From: Pelargonium nanum
Taxonomy: Eukaryota; Streptophyta; Magnoliopsida; Geraniales; Geraniaceae
DNA: 21,855 nucleotides
Assembly (NCBI GenBank): GCA_036897485.1
Contig: JAYMTF010001688.1
Coordinates: forward strand, 1-21,855
Direction of reading: 5' to 3'
Part shown: in pieces, positions 1 through 11,126 of the stretch
Position numbering within the stretch: the stretch's first letter is position 1
Layout of the letters: each line of letters starts with the position of its first letter
Notes under the pieces: generated by a model
Told to the model about the DNA's origin: nothing
The model's input: only the letters and a program-made list of their open reading frames with translations
The model's database searches: none
Program-made: the position numbers and the translations under genes

Positions 1-540
1 AATATTAGTTAATAGGGTAAAAAATGTAACTTATGGGAGGTGAAGAGACATGCCATGAGAAGATTGGAAATTACAAAGATTGGTGAGGTGCCAACACCTA
101 ATGCATCCTCACCAACTTTAACATACATAGTATGGATTTGGTGTTGCTTAAAAAATCATAAGCCGAGACGTCTGATGAAATCGCGAGGCTTAGTGTCCGA
201 GCACCACGTCGTTCCCCATCCTAAGGACCATATATGTCGGTCATGGCGCGACGGTTAGAGGTCTAAGCCGAGCTCACGACTCTTTCTTTCGTACCATGTC
301 GACCTATTTTCGCGGGATGTACAGAGACACCCCCTCTTCCGTCACCAAAGATGTTCATACTCCTTTTTTGATTCTCGGAGTGATCAATTCCATTATTGGT
401 CCCCCAAAATCTCTAACTTTAGCTCTAGCCTTTGAAGACCTCAAACACTCTTATAGGTCACCCAAGACCGACGTACGAGGACCCAAATGCCCCTTTATCT
501 CCCCTAGTAAATTTTTGATCGAAGACCCTCAGTGTATCAC
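1..540. other. Non-coding left flank, probably decayed repeat
   Basis: No convincing gene is visible. The reading frames here are short and show no family motif. From about 160 the base composition becomes richer in CG dinucleotides than the later intergenic DNA, which is common in old transposon-derived sequence. I found no reverse transcriptase, integrase, primer-binding site or clear terminal repeats, so the element type cannot be named. The assignment to a decayed repeat is inference. Confidence 0.35.
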
Positions 541-551
541 AGAGGATTCAC

Positions 552-765
552 GGTGACCACGTTTAAGGTCATTGTCGCGACATAGAGCCTTTGGACCGAA
601 CCACATTTAAGGCCATCGTCGCAACAATGAGATTTAAGACAGAACCGAGATTTTGTGGTGACCATGTTCAAGACAAGGGTCGCAACGATGAGGCGTTTAT
701 CATGTTTAAGAAAAAGACAAGGCTTCGAGGTGGCCGTTTTCAAGACAAGGGTCGTGGCGATGTGA
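552..765. repeat. Degenerate tandem motif array
   Basis: A motif close to ACCAYGTTYAAGRCMAKGGTCGCRACGATG recurs at least four times, with copies starting near 557, 600, 660 and 730 and a partial copy near 700. Spacing is irregular (44, 61 and about 72 bases between anchors). Read on the minus strand, three copies fall in one frame and give similar peptides such as VATLVLNMVT, IATTLVLKTAT and VATMTLNVVT. The fourth copy is out of frame. It looks like a decayed tandem array inside a dispersed repeat and not a working gene. Confidence 0.5.
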
Positions 766-880
766 TGATTTCTATTCGCGCACAAATGATTGATTTCTAA
801 TAAGTCGTGTTGTGACACATATGATACGTCCAACACACACACTTAAGTGTATAATGTAAAATAGTACTAACAACGCGTCA

Positions 881-1090
881 AACATATGTCGGGTGGTGTT
901 GTGCCAAATGTATTGGATTGTGCTGGATCGTCTTTGTGTTTGTCGTGTCGTGTCATGTCAACTCGATCCGTATTTTACTTATCGTGTCGTGTTCGTGTTA
1001 GGTCACACATCACGATTACTAAACATGTTGAATTCGTGTTAGGTCATGCAACACACAAACTACTTTTAACACGACACTTACACAAATCGC
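881..1090. repeat. GTGTCGTGTC-rich repeat block
   Basis: This block contains TGTCGTGTCGTGTCATGTCA (941-960), GTGTCGTGTT (984-993) and its inverted copy AACACGACAC (1069-1078). A 14-base direct repeat, TTCGTGTTAGGTCA, lies at 992-1005 and 1033-1046. Dense short direct and inverted repeats of one motif are typical of the subterminal part of non-autonomous DNA transposons in plants. No target-site duplication could be fixed, so the class is open. Confidence 0.5.
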
Positions 1091-1323
1091 CATTATTAGA
1101 CGGAAAAAATAACTCATAACTGAAATTAGATTAATTTACATTTCATGTCTCATGGTGGTGGTTAATTTAGAACTTTCCGTTTCTAGTCACAGGAAAACAA
1201 ACTGCAACATGGTAAACATGGCAAGTATCAGGTAGTAAATGATAGGAACCGCCACTAACGGCTACGATTTGTCGTTACCAAATCAAGAAACAACGACCAC
1301 GATCCATCCAGCGCCCTCGTTGA

Positions 1324-1395
1324 CCAATCAGCTCTCCAATCACATCCCTCCACGTGCCACCATCGACGAAACACATAAACGCCGTCGTATTATAT
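1324..1395 (+). promoter_or_regulatory. Candidate core promoter of the PURU gene
   Basis: Two CCAAT boxes (1324-1328, 1336-1340), a G-box core CACGTG (1351-1356) and a TATA-like TATTATAT (1388-1395) lie in order 150-225 bases upstream of the PURU start codon. If the TATA element is used, transcription would begin near 1420. The motifs are seen directly; their use is inferred. Confidence 0.45.
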
Positions 1396-1412
1396 GGGTA
1401 ATCTTCATCAGG

Positions 1413-1580
1413 ATGGGCTTGAAAAAATGGCAGGTGATGATGCAAGCTCCAAGTTTCTGGTGCAAAATAAAGAGGCTCTGGCCACCCCAAGCTTCAACTC
1501 CAAGTGTAGTTTTTGAGGGCACAAGGTTCGAGGAAGAAGAAGCAAGGAATGACTATTTTTATTCGCAGAAGAGTCCCTGA
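1413..1580 (+). other. Upstream ORF overlapping the PURU start
   Basis: An ATG at 1413 with A at -3 and G at +4 opens a 55-codon frame that ends with TGA at 1578-1580. It overlaps the PURU start codon (1549) in a different frame. Whether it is in the mRNA depends on the true transcription start, which the TATA-like box would place close to this ATG. The peptide shows no family signature. Confidence 0.35.
1427..1516 (+). other. Second upstream ORF in the PURU leader
   Basis: An ATG at 1427 with purine-rich context (A at -3, G at +4) opens a 29-codon frame, beginning MAGDDASSKF, that stops with TGA at 1514-1516, 32 bases before the PURU ATG. It is in a different frame from PURU. A scanning ribosome would meet it first if transcription starts between about 1414 and 1426. 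No homology is recognised. Confidence 0.35.
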
Positions 1581-4206
1581 TCTCCTCAGATTTGCTAACA
1601 GGTCCTTCAATTCCCCCAAATTTCCCGGGGACTCCTCCCACTCCTACTCTTCATCGTCCTCTTCCACTCGCACCCACGGAATCCACATCTTCCATTGTCC
1701 TGTAAGTCACTGTTCTCTCTTGATTCGTGATCTCCTGTTTGGTTGCTGAGAAAATGCGCAACTCTCTGATGAGAGAAAACGGAATTACCTAACTTTTTAA
1801 ATTGGAATTTGAATTGATTTTGTTATAGGATGCAGTCGGGATTGTTGCCAAGCTATCAGACTGTATTGCTTCGAGAGGTGGAAACATACTCAATGCGGAT
1901 GTTTTTGTTCCTGAAAGTAAAGATGTTTTCTATTCCAGAAGGTACTATTTTCATTGTGTTTTTTTTTTATTATTGCTTGGGAGTAGATTCTATATCGGAT
2001 TGTTTCTGTTTATGTCCATATTTCATTTTGACCTGAGTGTTGCTTATGTAGCAATTTCTTTGAAATGGTAGTATGTATAGTTTGGTTTGATTTGGATTTA
2101 CTTTGGTGGGTCTCAAATTTTGCTACTTGTTATTTTTTGTTTTGAAATGAAGAGTTATGAGCTTGATAGTGTTAAAGAAAACACTAAATATATTTCATAT
2201 GCTATCATCTTTTGCGGTTTCCATAATTACTATGTATGAGAGAATTTTCGTGTTTTGACATTTGAGAAGAGTGACTTTATGAGCTCAATCAGAAATTCTG
2301 CTTTGCTAGTTGGTTCCCTTTTTTATAGATACCTTCTTAAGGAGGATGGCGAAGTTAAACATCTTTGAGGTTTCTATAAATACTCTCTAGAAGAGATTTT
2401 TGGTGTTCCGAGATTGGTCAATAAGAGATTCTATTGATCCGACCAATCCTTTGTGGCAAAACTTGGTTTTTCACAATGTGGGTTGGTTTATCATCTTTGC
2501 TTTTGCCTGAAGGTGACAATTGATTGGCTCCAACTGTGTGTTATTATTCCTTCTGTTTATTGATTGCAGTATAGTGTTTAAGTTAAATCTAGCAGAGATT
2601 AGTAGTTCATTGTTTGCAATTTTAATGCAGTGAATTTGTTTTCGACCCTGTTAAATGGCCAAGGGCACAAATGGACGAGGACTTCCTCAAACTTGGAAAA
2701 ATGTTCAGTGCAATGAAATCTGTTGTGCGGGTTCCAGATCTTGATCCCAGATATAAGATTGCAGTCCTTGCTTCAAAACAGGTACATTTTTTTATTATTT
2801 ATGTTTTCTGAACATTTTGTTTTGAGATTTGCATTTTAAAGCCATTTAATCTTTCTGCAGGATCATTGCCTTATTGATTTGTTGCATGGGTGGCAGGATG
2901 GAAGAGTTCCAGTTGACATCACTTGTGTGATAAGGTCAAATTTTAATAATGTTTCAGTTTTGGTTGATCTGTTTGGTTTTTGGAACGTTGATTATAGTCC
3001 TTAATGCATGTAAACAGTAATCATGTTAGAGCTCCAAACACCCATGTAATTCGCTATCTTGAAAGGCTTGGCATTCCTTATTATCATTTGCGGACAACTC
3101 AAGAGAATAAAAGAGAAGATGAGATATTGGAATTGGTTCAAAATACTGACTTTTTGGTACTTGCAAGGTACATGCAGGTAAATCAGTTTAGTAGATTTTA
3201 CATTTCCACTGTATTGATTATTTTTTGGGGTTTTAAACAATAGAGTTATTCGCAGTATATATGAAGTAAACAGCTGCAATTTGTTTGTACAGGTATTATC
3301 TGCTAAGTTTTTGACGAGCTACGGGAAGGATGTAATCAACATTCATCATGGCCTTTTGCCATCATTCAAGGGTGGACATCCATCTAAGCAGGTTCGGTTT
3401 TCCTCTCCTCTTTATAGATTATTAAAACGTCATTTATCCATGTCTAAATTGCTAGATTACTCTTTGCAGGCTTTTGATGCAGGTGTGAAATTAATTGGTG
3501 CAACAACTCATTTTGTGACGGAAGAACTTGATGCAGGACCAATCATTGAGCAGATGGTACTTTTTTTTTTTTTTATCACATCCTTTTCTTCTTATTCTTT
3601 TTGTTTTCTCTATCTAGCTTTCTCTACCTAACTTCAATAATGTTCCATCAAAACAAAAAAGAAAAAAGAAAAAAACTTTATGTTCATCTTACTACTTTTT
3701 TCTTTACATCTCGGCTTTGCTTTGACTGTACTTATATAGTATTGTTCTATTATTTTGGGTCAAAACTTTGACAATAGAATAGAAAGACACTCAAGCTTTG
3801 GAAAAGTGAAGGAACAACAAGGCATCTTTAGTTCTTGAACTTGAAGAGACAAGGGATCTTGTTGACTTGCCCTTTTGAATTCCTGAAGTATTATAACAAA
3901 CCTGCTTTATTGATCATTTTAGCAATAATGCCTTCAAAAGTGTCATTAGTGTACTAAATAGTTGAGCTATATTCTGTACATACTCGTCATACCATTTTTA
4001 TGGAAGTAATTTCCATGGTATTGTGCGTAACTCATTAACACTGATGGTTTCATTTGCAGGTTGAGAGAGTTTCTCACAGGGATAACTTGCAGAGTTTTGT
4101 GCAGAAATCAGAGACCCTTGAGAAACATTGCCTTTTAAAGGCCATAAAATCATACTGTGAGCTCCGGATATTGACTTATGAAGGAAATAAAACTGTTGTA
4201 TTTTGA
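1549..4206 (+). CDS. PURU1: Formyltetrahydrofolate deformylase, mitochondrial (PURU type)
   Basis: The enzyme hydrolyses 10-formyl-THF to formate and THF; in plants it acts in mitochondria and keeps folate and glycine-decarboxylase flux balanced during photorespiration. Coding exons: 1549-1701, 1829-1941, 2631-2781, 2861-2934, 3018-3177, 3293-3391, 3470-3556, 4060-4206. All introns are GT-AG, and the joined frame is 327 aa, close to the Arabidopsis proteins as recalled. Residues 1-42 are basic and Ser-rich (MTIFIRRR, then a Ser run), fitting a mitochondrial presequence. An ACT-like domain (about 43-125) starts [19 protein letters not shown]. The formyl-transferase-like catalytic domain (about 140-310) carries [13 protein letters not shown] with N233 and H235, and [12 protein letters not shown] with D271, the expected Asn/His/Asp set. 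The start is the first in-frame ATG after the in-frame stop TAG at 1507-1509. Residue 246 is His in GGHPSKQ, a variable position. The 1 suffix in the symbol follows Arabidopsis naming; paralogue identity is uncertain. Confidence 0.95.
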
Positions 4207-4635
4207 AGGAGGAGAGATGAGATGAAGCTATTCAAATTTATTCAATTTCAATTCCACATTACATTGTAAAATTCAAATTACACAGATGTACCAGCATTGA
4301 AAATTAAGTAATTGAACTTTGACCATTTTGTCCCTCATTCCTGAGTTCTTATGTTGCAAACTCAAGTCATATTTTTGGGTTTTCTTCTTAGTTATAACTT
4401 AATGCACTCAGCAGGAAATTTTTTGTCACATACATTGTGCTAATGATAAGTGAAATTGGAAATAACAGAGGAACACAAACTGAAACCCTTGTTGCATCTG
4501 TAACGATAAAGTTCGAAGTAATTTACAATTGTAGAAAGAAAATTGACATTGAAGTCCATCAGGTAGCATCCCTGCCACTGATCCTATATGATATGAATTT
4601 ACTTTTTGTTTCTTGAACTAAATATGAACAAGTGA
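4207..4635. other. Convergent intergenic region (PURU / FORKED-like 3' ends)
   Basis: About 430 bases separate the stop codons of two genes that face each other tail-to-tail. It must hold both 3' UTRs. I saw no canonical AATAAA for either gene and no other gene or repeat. Confidence 0.6.
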
Positions 4636-6775
4636 TCATATACTATTCGTAACGTCTAAAAAGTCCAATGCGTGCCCTGTTGCTTCAATGCAACTAACTT
4701 GACAAAAAAGATCCCGAATCCCATCAACCCATCTCTGCTTATGGACCTTGTTCTTGCACTTGAACTCCATAAGACCTTGCGCCGTTTTGAGGCCAAAATA
4801 AACTTCTTCCGGGCTTTCTCTTTCTTTTCTATATGGCCAAGCAGAAGTCTCATCACATATTCCATATACAATACCTAGTGTTCGCAAAACACATTTGAAT
4901 GTTAGGTAAAGCTGCAGTCGGGAAAAGGTGGAAAACGAATAGCAATACTAAATAAGAATGTTGATAGTATCTGCTTACACTTGTTCTTCTTGGAGAAGGC
5001 CCCTCCAGCCTGTTTGCTTTTGACCTTAACCATGACCTGTTGATAGAGTGAAGTCAGTGACCAATACAATTCAGGAATGAGACACACAAATATGAAGAAT
5101 CATTAGTTTTATGTACCTGAGACCTTTTGCTGATGTAAACTGAAACGTTCTTCCAATGTAAGACCCCTGAGAGTTGAAACAAGAAGCTTAGGATTTAGCT
5201 GCTCAATGTTACTCAAAAATCGTCCTTGTATATTGCAATAGAAAAGAAAATCAAGATGACTATATCAGTTATAGAAAACTATGTTGATCTACAAGACAAT
5301 AGACAAACTCAGGTAAAATCCAAAATTTTCCAGCCCTCAGACAGGGTCTTTATCCAAAAAAGACATCAGTTTAAATGCAAGACTACAAGAGGAAGCAAAA
5401 AAGATTTAATGAATGACATTTTGGAATGCCATCAACCCATCATCATCATCATCTTGTCATGATAAGCCATTTCCAAGTTCTATTTACTTCCAAAAGAACA
5501 ACAAAATTTCAAGATGATACGTCATGGAATACTTTACTTTGATATATTACAAAATGGAAGGTGAATTATAGTCAACCGAAGTGAAACTAATTATACCTTT
5601 TTGTGTGAGTTGCAACAGCTCTCCAACCACAGGAGGACTTTGTTCCTGAAGTTGAAAAGGATATTGTCTTTCTGTGATGCACCTATCACAAGGACTTATT
5701 GCAGCGTTCTTCTTCAATTCTTTTGGAAATCTTGCTTTCAGAGCTGATTCTCCTCGCAAAGCTGAATCATTATTATTGTTGTGTAAGAATATGTTAGATG
5801 AAATATAGTTCATCTTGTTTTAAAACCCTTTTAAAGAGGATGGAAGATTGAGCATATACCTGTCGCAGCTGCAGCTGTGAGAGTCAATAGATCACCAGCA
5901 GTTTGCACATCTACCGCTGATCTGACAACCGACTCCAGACGATCATGATCAGCTCCAGATGATTCAGCTAATGCAAGGCAATGTGACGCCAAGAGCTCAG
6001 TGGCTGAGGCCAAAGCCAAGTCCATTTTCGAGCCTGAATTGTTGGATTTTTGTGCTGCAGTAACAGCAGCTAAGGCTGCTGCTAGTCCTGCTATGGAGAC
6101 GGCTGAATGCGTGCGTGCATTCTCTACACGCATCCTGTCTTTCTTCTTCACCGTACTACTACTCATCTCCTTGTTGAACCACCTCCCAAATGACCCCAAT
6201 CTCCGAGTACTAATTGATATAACAGGCCTCGCTCCCTGCAAAACAAATATAAAAGAACTGAACCTCTCATTCGGTGGTTGATAACAGAGCTTCCAAGCTA
6301 ACCATTACAAATTCTGATTCTGAATCTATACTAACCACCTCAAGCACATTTAAGAACAAAATCTTTACAATACCTAAGGACCAAGAGATCAGTTGTCATT
6401 TGCTCACAACATTTCATCAATAAATACATTCCCTAAATACTTTTTTCGCAACCAACACGAAAAAGAGACAATTATAGGTGAAATGTGACGGATACATGGA
6501 TTGTATACCTGTTGTGGCACGGCCTCAATGATCGTGTTGGGACTTTTATCTCCGACAAATTGTTGTTGCTGCTTATTAGATATAGCTTTTGTGATATCCG
6601 AAGCCGAGAGACTCCATGATCTTGCTAAGAACTCCATGGGCTCCTTTGGAGTTCTAATTTGAGGGACTGGCGGCATCGATGTCGTTAAGCTCAACTCCTT
6701 TTCCTCATCCACATTTTCCAGCCACTGAAAACTATTCTCATCACTTTTCCAAGGTGAGAAATACCCATTTTCCAT
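4636..6775 (-). CDS. VAN3-binding / FORKED-like protein (Auxin_canalis + PH_2)
   Basis: Family members bind the ARF-GAP VAN3/SFC and phosphoinositides at the trans-Golgi/plasma membrane and help localise PIN auxin carriers during leaf-vein patterning. Coding exons on the minus strand: 6775-6509, 6235-5860, 5761-5597, 5166-5117, 5036-4979, 4874-4636; GT-AG throughout, 384 aa. The N-terminal auxin-canalisation domain shows the family signature EPMEFLARSWSLSASDITKA (from residue 45) and an alanine-rich helical stretch (LAAALAAVTAAQK ... TAAAATALRGESALKAR). The C-terminal plant PH domain (about 270-378) runs from VLHWKNVSVYISKRSQVM through GGAFSKKNKCIVYGICDE, EEVYFGLKTAQGLMEFKCKN and HKQRWVDGIRDL. 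The start is the first ATG in frame (MENGYFSPW). It is somewhat short for the family (roughly 400-500 aa). Which FORKED-like member it is cannot be decided. Confidence 0.93.
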
Positions 6776-6910
6776 TTTTTTCACTTTTCCCTAATTTCTC
6801 CAAATTCCAATTCCTCTTCCTCTTCAAAGGCCGGCCCTTGGATTGCTTTCTATGATTTCTTCCCAATAAAACTTTATAAAGGACAAAAATGGGTTTTAAA
6901 TTTCAACTAC

Positions 6911-7129
6911 CTGGGACATCAGTGAAGCCATAGGTTAGCAGAAAACAAGGAACAGCTCGAAACCCACCAAATGTAAAGAATATAATTTAGACTCAAATGA
7001 TCCAAAATCAGTATTTCACAAGAAAACACAGAAAAAAACACAGAATACATTGAAAACCAAAGGAATTGTATATAAAAACCATTTCCATGGAAAACCCAAT
7101 GGAAATTCAAATTGCAGAGAATGATTTAC
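6911..7129 (-). other. Putative 5' UTR intron of the FORKED-like gene
   Basis: On the minus strand a donor CCTG|GTAAAT at 7130/7129 and an acceptor TGTCCCAG at 6911 flank 219 bases. A CTAAC branch-like motif lies shortly before the acceptor. Removing it takes out several leader ATGs and leaves an ATG-free leader exon (6910-6776) before the start codon. No transcript evidence is available, so this is inference. Confidence 0.4.
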
Positions 7130-7207
7130 CAGGCTATAAAATCTGAAACTCTAAGCTCTGTAGCGATCAGCAAGAAGAACCCATGAGCCTCCTAGAACCA
7201 AACCCTC

Positions 7208-7222
7208 TTTTATATATAAAAA
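7208..7222 (-). promoter_or_regulatory. TATA box of the FORKED-like gene
   Basis: The minus strand reads TTTATATATAAAAGAGGG here, a strong plant TATA element. It predicts transcription starting near 7180-7190, about 400 bases upstream of the start codon, which leaves room for a leader intron. Confidence 0.5.
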
Positions 7223-10200
7223 AAAAACGAAGACCCAGATAGGCAGATAGTGAGATACAGAGACAAAATAGATTACACGAGCGGTTATCGAAATCTAGTG
7301 CTCTGAGCTGCCACGAAATGAGGTGATTTTGAACACTTTACCTCACAAGATGCAACAAAAAAATAAGAATAAAATAAAGACAAGACGAATAAGAAGTTTC
7401 AATCACGAGACTCAAGAAAAATGTTTAGAGAATAATTAAGCAGAAATGATGGAATATTAAGAAAACAGGAAGCAGAATTAGCGGGGTGTGGTTTCGTTGC
7501 GGTCATGCAGCTAATCACACGTATTGGCAAGTAACATAATAATTAAGAAAATATTGGAGGGAATTGAATGATATTATTATAAGTGTAAATGTATAATAGT
7601 AGTGTAGTAGAGTGGTGGGTTCGAGACGAGACCGACCTTAAAATTGGAGTTTAAAAAGTACGTGCAGGACCATGCATCATCAGCTTTGACCGATGGAGTG
7701 GAGAGCGGTGGTTGTGCCGATGGGTTGATATATCAAATTATTGCTGGTGTTTTTATTTTTGGCTCCTCCGGGGTCCAGCCGTTACCGAGCTTTGTCGGTG
7801 CCCATATTGAACGTGCGACAAGACTGTCCTGATTATCAAATTATGGGTTATTGATTTTTTTATTTTTGTTAATTGTCGTTAGGTTTATACACAAATCGAG
7901 ATAAACATGTAACCAAAATATTGATGTGAAAAGCATAAAGATTGATTGGTTGGCGATGCAAACTAAAATTGTGGAAAATACTCTCTCGGGATGGAAAATA
8001 GTTCTCTCGGTTTTGGACTCAATCCCAAGAGGGCACGAAATATCCTTGAACTCAACCTGATCATTGAAATTAAATTCGTACTCCTAAATAGTATGCGCCT
8101 CCTAGTAGTTCCAACGAGAGCGGGCTGTAGTTGTGTGAATGAAGGAGTTTGAACTCATTCGACTAAGTATGGAGGGCAATCTGTTGGGCCGACTTCGTCA
8201 CCTTGAGGACATTGGTTTTGTTTGGGGGAGGTCATGACTTTCCTTCCGAACACATGCTTGAGTGGGAAATGTTTTCCTTCACACGTCATTAGATTTTCTG
8301 AAGTATCCTTCAATCCATTGTGGTGTACGAGTTTACGAGAATAGATGCTTCTCTAGCACTTGAGCACCACGAGTTTCTTCGTGATTTACCATTTTTCACA
8401 TACAATTTTTTAGATAGCATCACATGTTATTGTTTAATATAAGACAAACGTAATTTTATTCTTGTTACTCCAAATGGACTAATATAAACTATACGAGACA
8501 TTGATTCAACTCATTTAATTATTTTGATGTTTGAGATTTGAGTGTCAAAATTCAAATTCAAAACGTTACCACATAAATTTACAACCGAGGACGAGAAAAC
8601 CATATTTAAACTAACCAAATGAAAGTCCACATCAATACTAATTTGATTAGCACCAAGTAGCACACTCTTAATTATGTGTTTGTATCATTTATAGCTAATT
8701 TCTGGGACATTTCTTCTCACTTGAGCCGTGTTAGTTTTGCCTTCTCAATAATTATAGACGAAGGAGAATCATTTTCCAATAAGCTTTGTTTTGAACAGTT
8801 TATCAAATTGTACATAAATGTGAGTTCAAAAGTGTCAATTACAGTGCATTTATGAAACTTTTCCATGATCTGTACATAATCCAAATTAGATAAAACTATT
8901 GGCTAGCTCATGCAGCATATAGAGTAGTATTAGTAGTTGAATAAATCTGGACAGTAAAAACTAAAAACCATCAGTTTTAGAAAGTTACACACAAATCACT
9001 GGATTTGGATGGTTGGCAAAATTAGGCTACTGATACTGAAATATACACAATGTGATAAATATTGTCCCAACATCATCATATGCCACTCCATGCCTTTTAG
9101 CTAGCTAGCTAGCTCCATTCCATTCACATTCCTCACCCATCCGCGACACGACGCTGTCCAATCCAACTATGCCAGTTTGCACATTAAATCCGCATTTCTA
9201 TTCTGTTCATCAGACATACCATGTTAATTTGTTTGCAACTAACAACATTATACTCGTTTTCCTACTCAACATTGTTAGCTCGCTCCTCGCTTAGCTTCCC
9301 GACCTTCCTGCCAAACATTCCCATGACTTTATCCAAGTTTCACATCACATGTCCAATAACACTAATCTCATAAGTATCACAAAATTAAAGCATCTGCTAC
9401 TTATGGGACTTGGAGACTCAGTTTTCTACTGCAAATAAATGTGATGTTCTGCATTATTATCATTCGATTTATTTTATAAAGAATCATTATTGAACCTATT
9501 TAATCAGGTCAACAACTACAAGTAACCACCTCTCTATCAATCCAGCTGGTTGTCTTTGATAAACTCTATTTTCTTCTTCTATTACTGATAAATTCAAAGA
9601 AATAATTAGAATAATTTAGAATATACGTAACATAATGCTGTGATCACATGGTAGCTGTGCCTTGGTCTTTTGTTGGCATGTCAATACGTACCTGCCTTGT
9701 CCTACTGCTATAGTCTTATGTTTTCAATACTTCCAAATCATAACAAACGCGCAAAAGATTTATAACAACACTGTTTCTTCAAGATGAGTTAAACAAGAAA
9801 CAATGCAAATATTTTCCAAGAAAATCTGCCATTTGTCAATAAAACTCAAAACCAAACAAAAAGGACACTCCAATTGGGTATTTGTCAGCTTCCACTAAAA
9901 AGAGATTCAATTATGAGACCTTTTTTTTACATCAAATTAGTTCCCACCTATTGTTTCCGTATGAGAAATCTAAACAATTCACTTTCTGAGGATTCGATGC
10001 TTAAATCATAGTAAAGATGTTGAAGACAAAGTAAGATAAAAAGCTAAGGCCAATCCTCCAATATCCACAGCACTTTGGATAAGATAAAATTATGCCATAA
10101 CAGAGGAGCACAAAGTAGTGCCTTCACTTTCCAAAATTCTCCTTATTTTGGACCCTACAAGAACAAAACACTTGTCCTCTTCAATGCACTCAGATCCCAT

Positions 10201-10519
10201 TATTCTACTAAGCTGAACAGTTCCACTCAAATTGCCAAAATTTCAATTTGATCAAATCATAAATAATGCAAAACCCCACATCACATCACATTGGTGTAGG
10301 CCAGACCAGACAGGCTTATAATTTGGCTCAAAAGATTCAAAGAAACTCTCAAATACAAGGTAGTTTCTTGTGTTGGTTCATTTAGGAATAAATTATAATA
10401 TCATGCTACATGACACTTTAATAATGTTCATTCCAGGGCTAGCTAGCTTCCTGGAAGCTAGTTTTTGAGTAAGGACTGTTGCCACTCAAAAATAGAAGAG
10501 TATATAGACAAGATTCATG
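7223..10519. other. Long intergenic region without genes
   Basis: About 3.3 kb with stop codons dense in all frames and no coding signature. Visible details are a doubled motif TGGAAAATANTCTCTCGG (7972-7990 and 7992-8010), a patch of higher GC at about 7970-8360 that may be an old insertion, and a four-copy AGCT run at 9099-9114. The part next to 7223 should hold the FORKED-like promoter. No reverse transcriptase, transposase, tRNA or clear terminal repeats were found. Confidence 0.5.
9099..9114. repeat. (AGCT)4 microsatellite
   Basis: Four perfect tandem AGCT units, self-complementary, in intergenic DNA. No function is implied. Confidence 0.8.
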
Positions 10520-10990
10520 TGACAGCCCAACGGGAGCTCTGATCACAACTTGTAAAACGAGGTCTTGGGTGAAGATTGTCTCATTAGGCTTTTCTCATAC
10601 TCCAACGCCCAAGTCAGATACTTGAATTTAGAGGTCCTCTTAGCTGTAGAGGTACTTTGAGTCCGATGGGCTTTTTCGGTACCTAATTCTTGTTGGATTT
10701 ACACGATTGTTGGGCTACCGGTTAGAGGTGATCTGCCCATAACATATGAGCCCATAACAAGGTTCTTATGACTCACTGGGCCGTACTTATGGTTATGGGC
10801 CTCTTACCAAGTTTGGTCTTGTCATTGTGTTGCTTCCAAGGCCTCAATTTAAACAACAAACTTCAAATCAGCTACAATATTTTTCCAAGTGATGTGTCCA
10901 ACAGGGTTGAGTTTGATAGAATAAACACAAAATCACTGGGCTGTACTTATGGTTATGCTTTTGATGATTTAACCTCTCAAACTGCGTGTA
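10520..10990. repeat. Unclassified repeat-like block with internal duplication
   Basis: This stretch is richer in GC than its flanks. A 25-base motif occurs twice with few differences: CACTGGGCCGTACTTATGGT at about 10773 and CACTGGGCTGTACTTATGGT at about 10934, each followed by TATG. The 9-mer GCCCATAAC at 10750-10758 is inverted at 10792-10800 (GTTATGGGC). A 76-codon frame spanning 10768-10998 matches nothing I know. It could be a fragment of a retroelement terminal repeat, but no diagnostic feature proves that. Confidence 0.4.
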
Positions 10991-11126
10991 ATCCGTAATT
11001 TAAAAACACATAGCTCGTGACTTGCAAAAGCAACGAGCGGTTTGAGTTGCCTATTTTCGTAAACGGACGGATAATTTAGACTTGAAAGTCAAACAGAAAG
11101 TCAAATTCATTGATTTACCATTTACA

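Noticed and set aside
1..850. LTR retrotransposon
   Set aside because: Composition hints at a transposon origin, but no polymerase, integrase, gag, primer-binding site, polypurine tract or paired terminal repeats could be found.
5226..5462. 78-codon plus-strand frame
   Set aside because: It lies antisense within the intron between exons 3 and 4 of the FORKED-like gene and has no recognisable product.
7610..7640. GGGTTCGAGAC resembling a tRNA B box
   Set aside because: No matching A box, acceptor stem or anticodon arm lies upstream at the right distance, so neither a tRNA nor a recognisable SINE head is supported.
10768..10998. 76-codon plus-strand frame as a small gene
   Set aside because: It spans the duplicated 25-base motif, has no recognisable domain or splice context, and fits a chance frame in repeat-like DNA.
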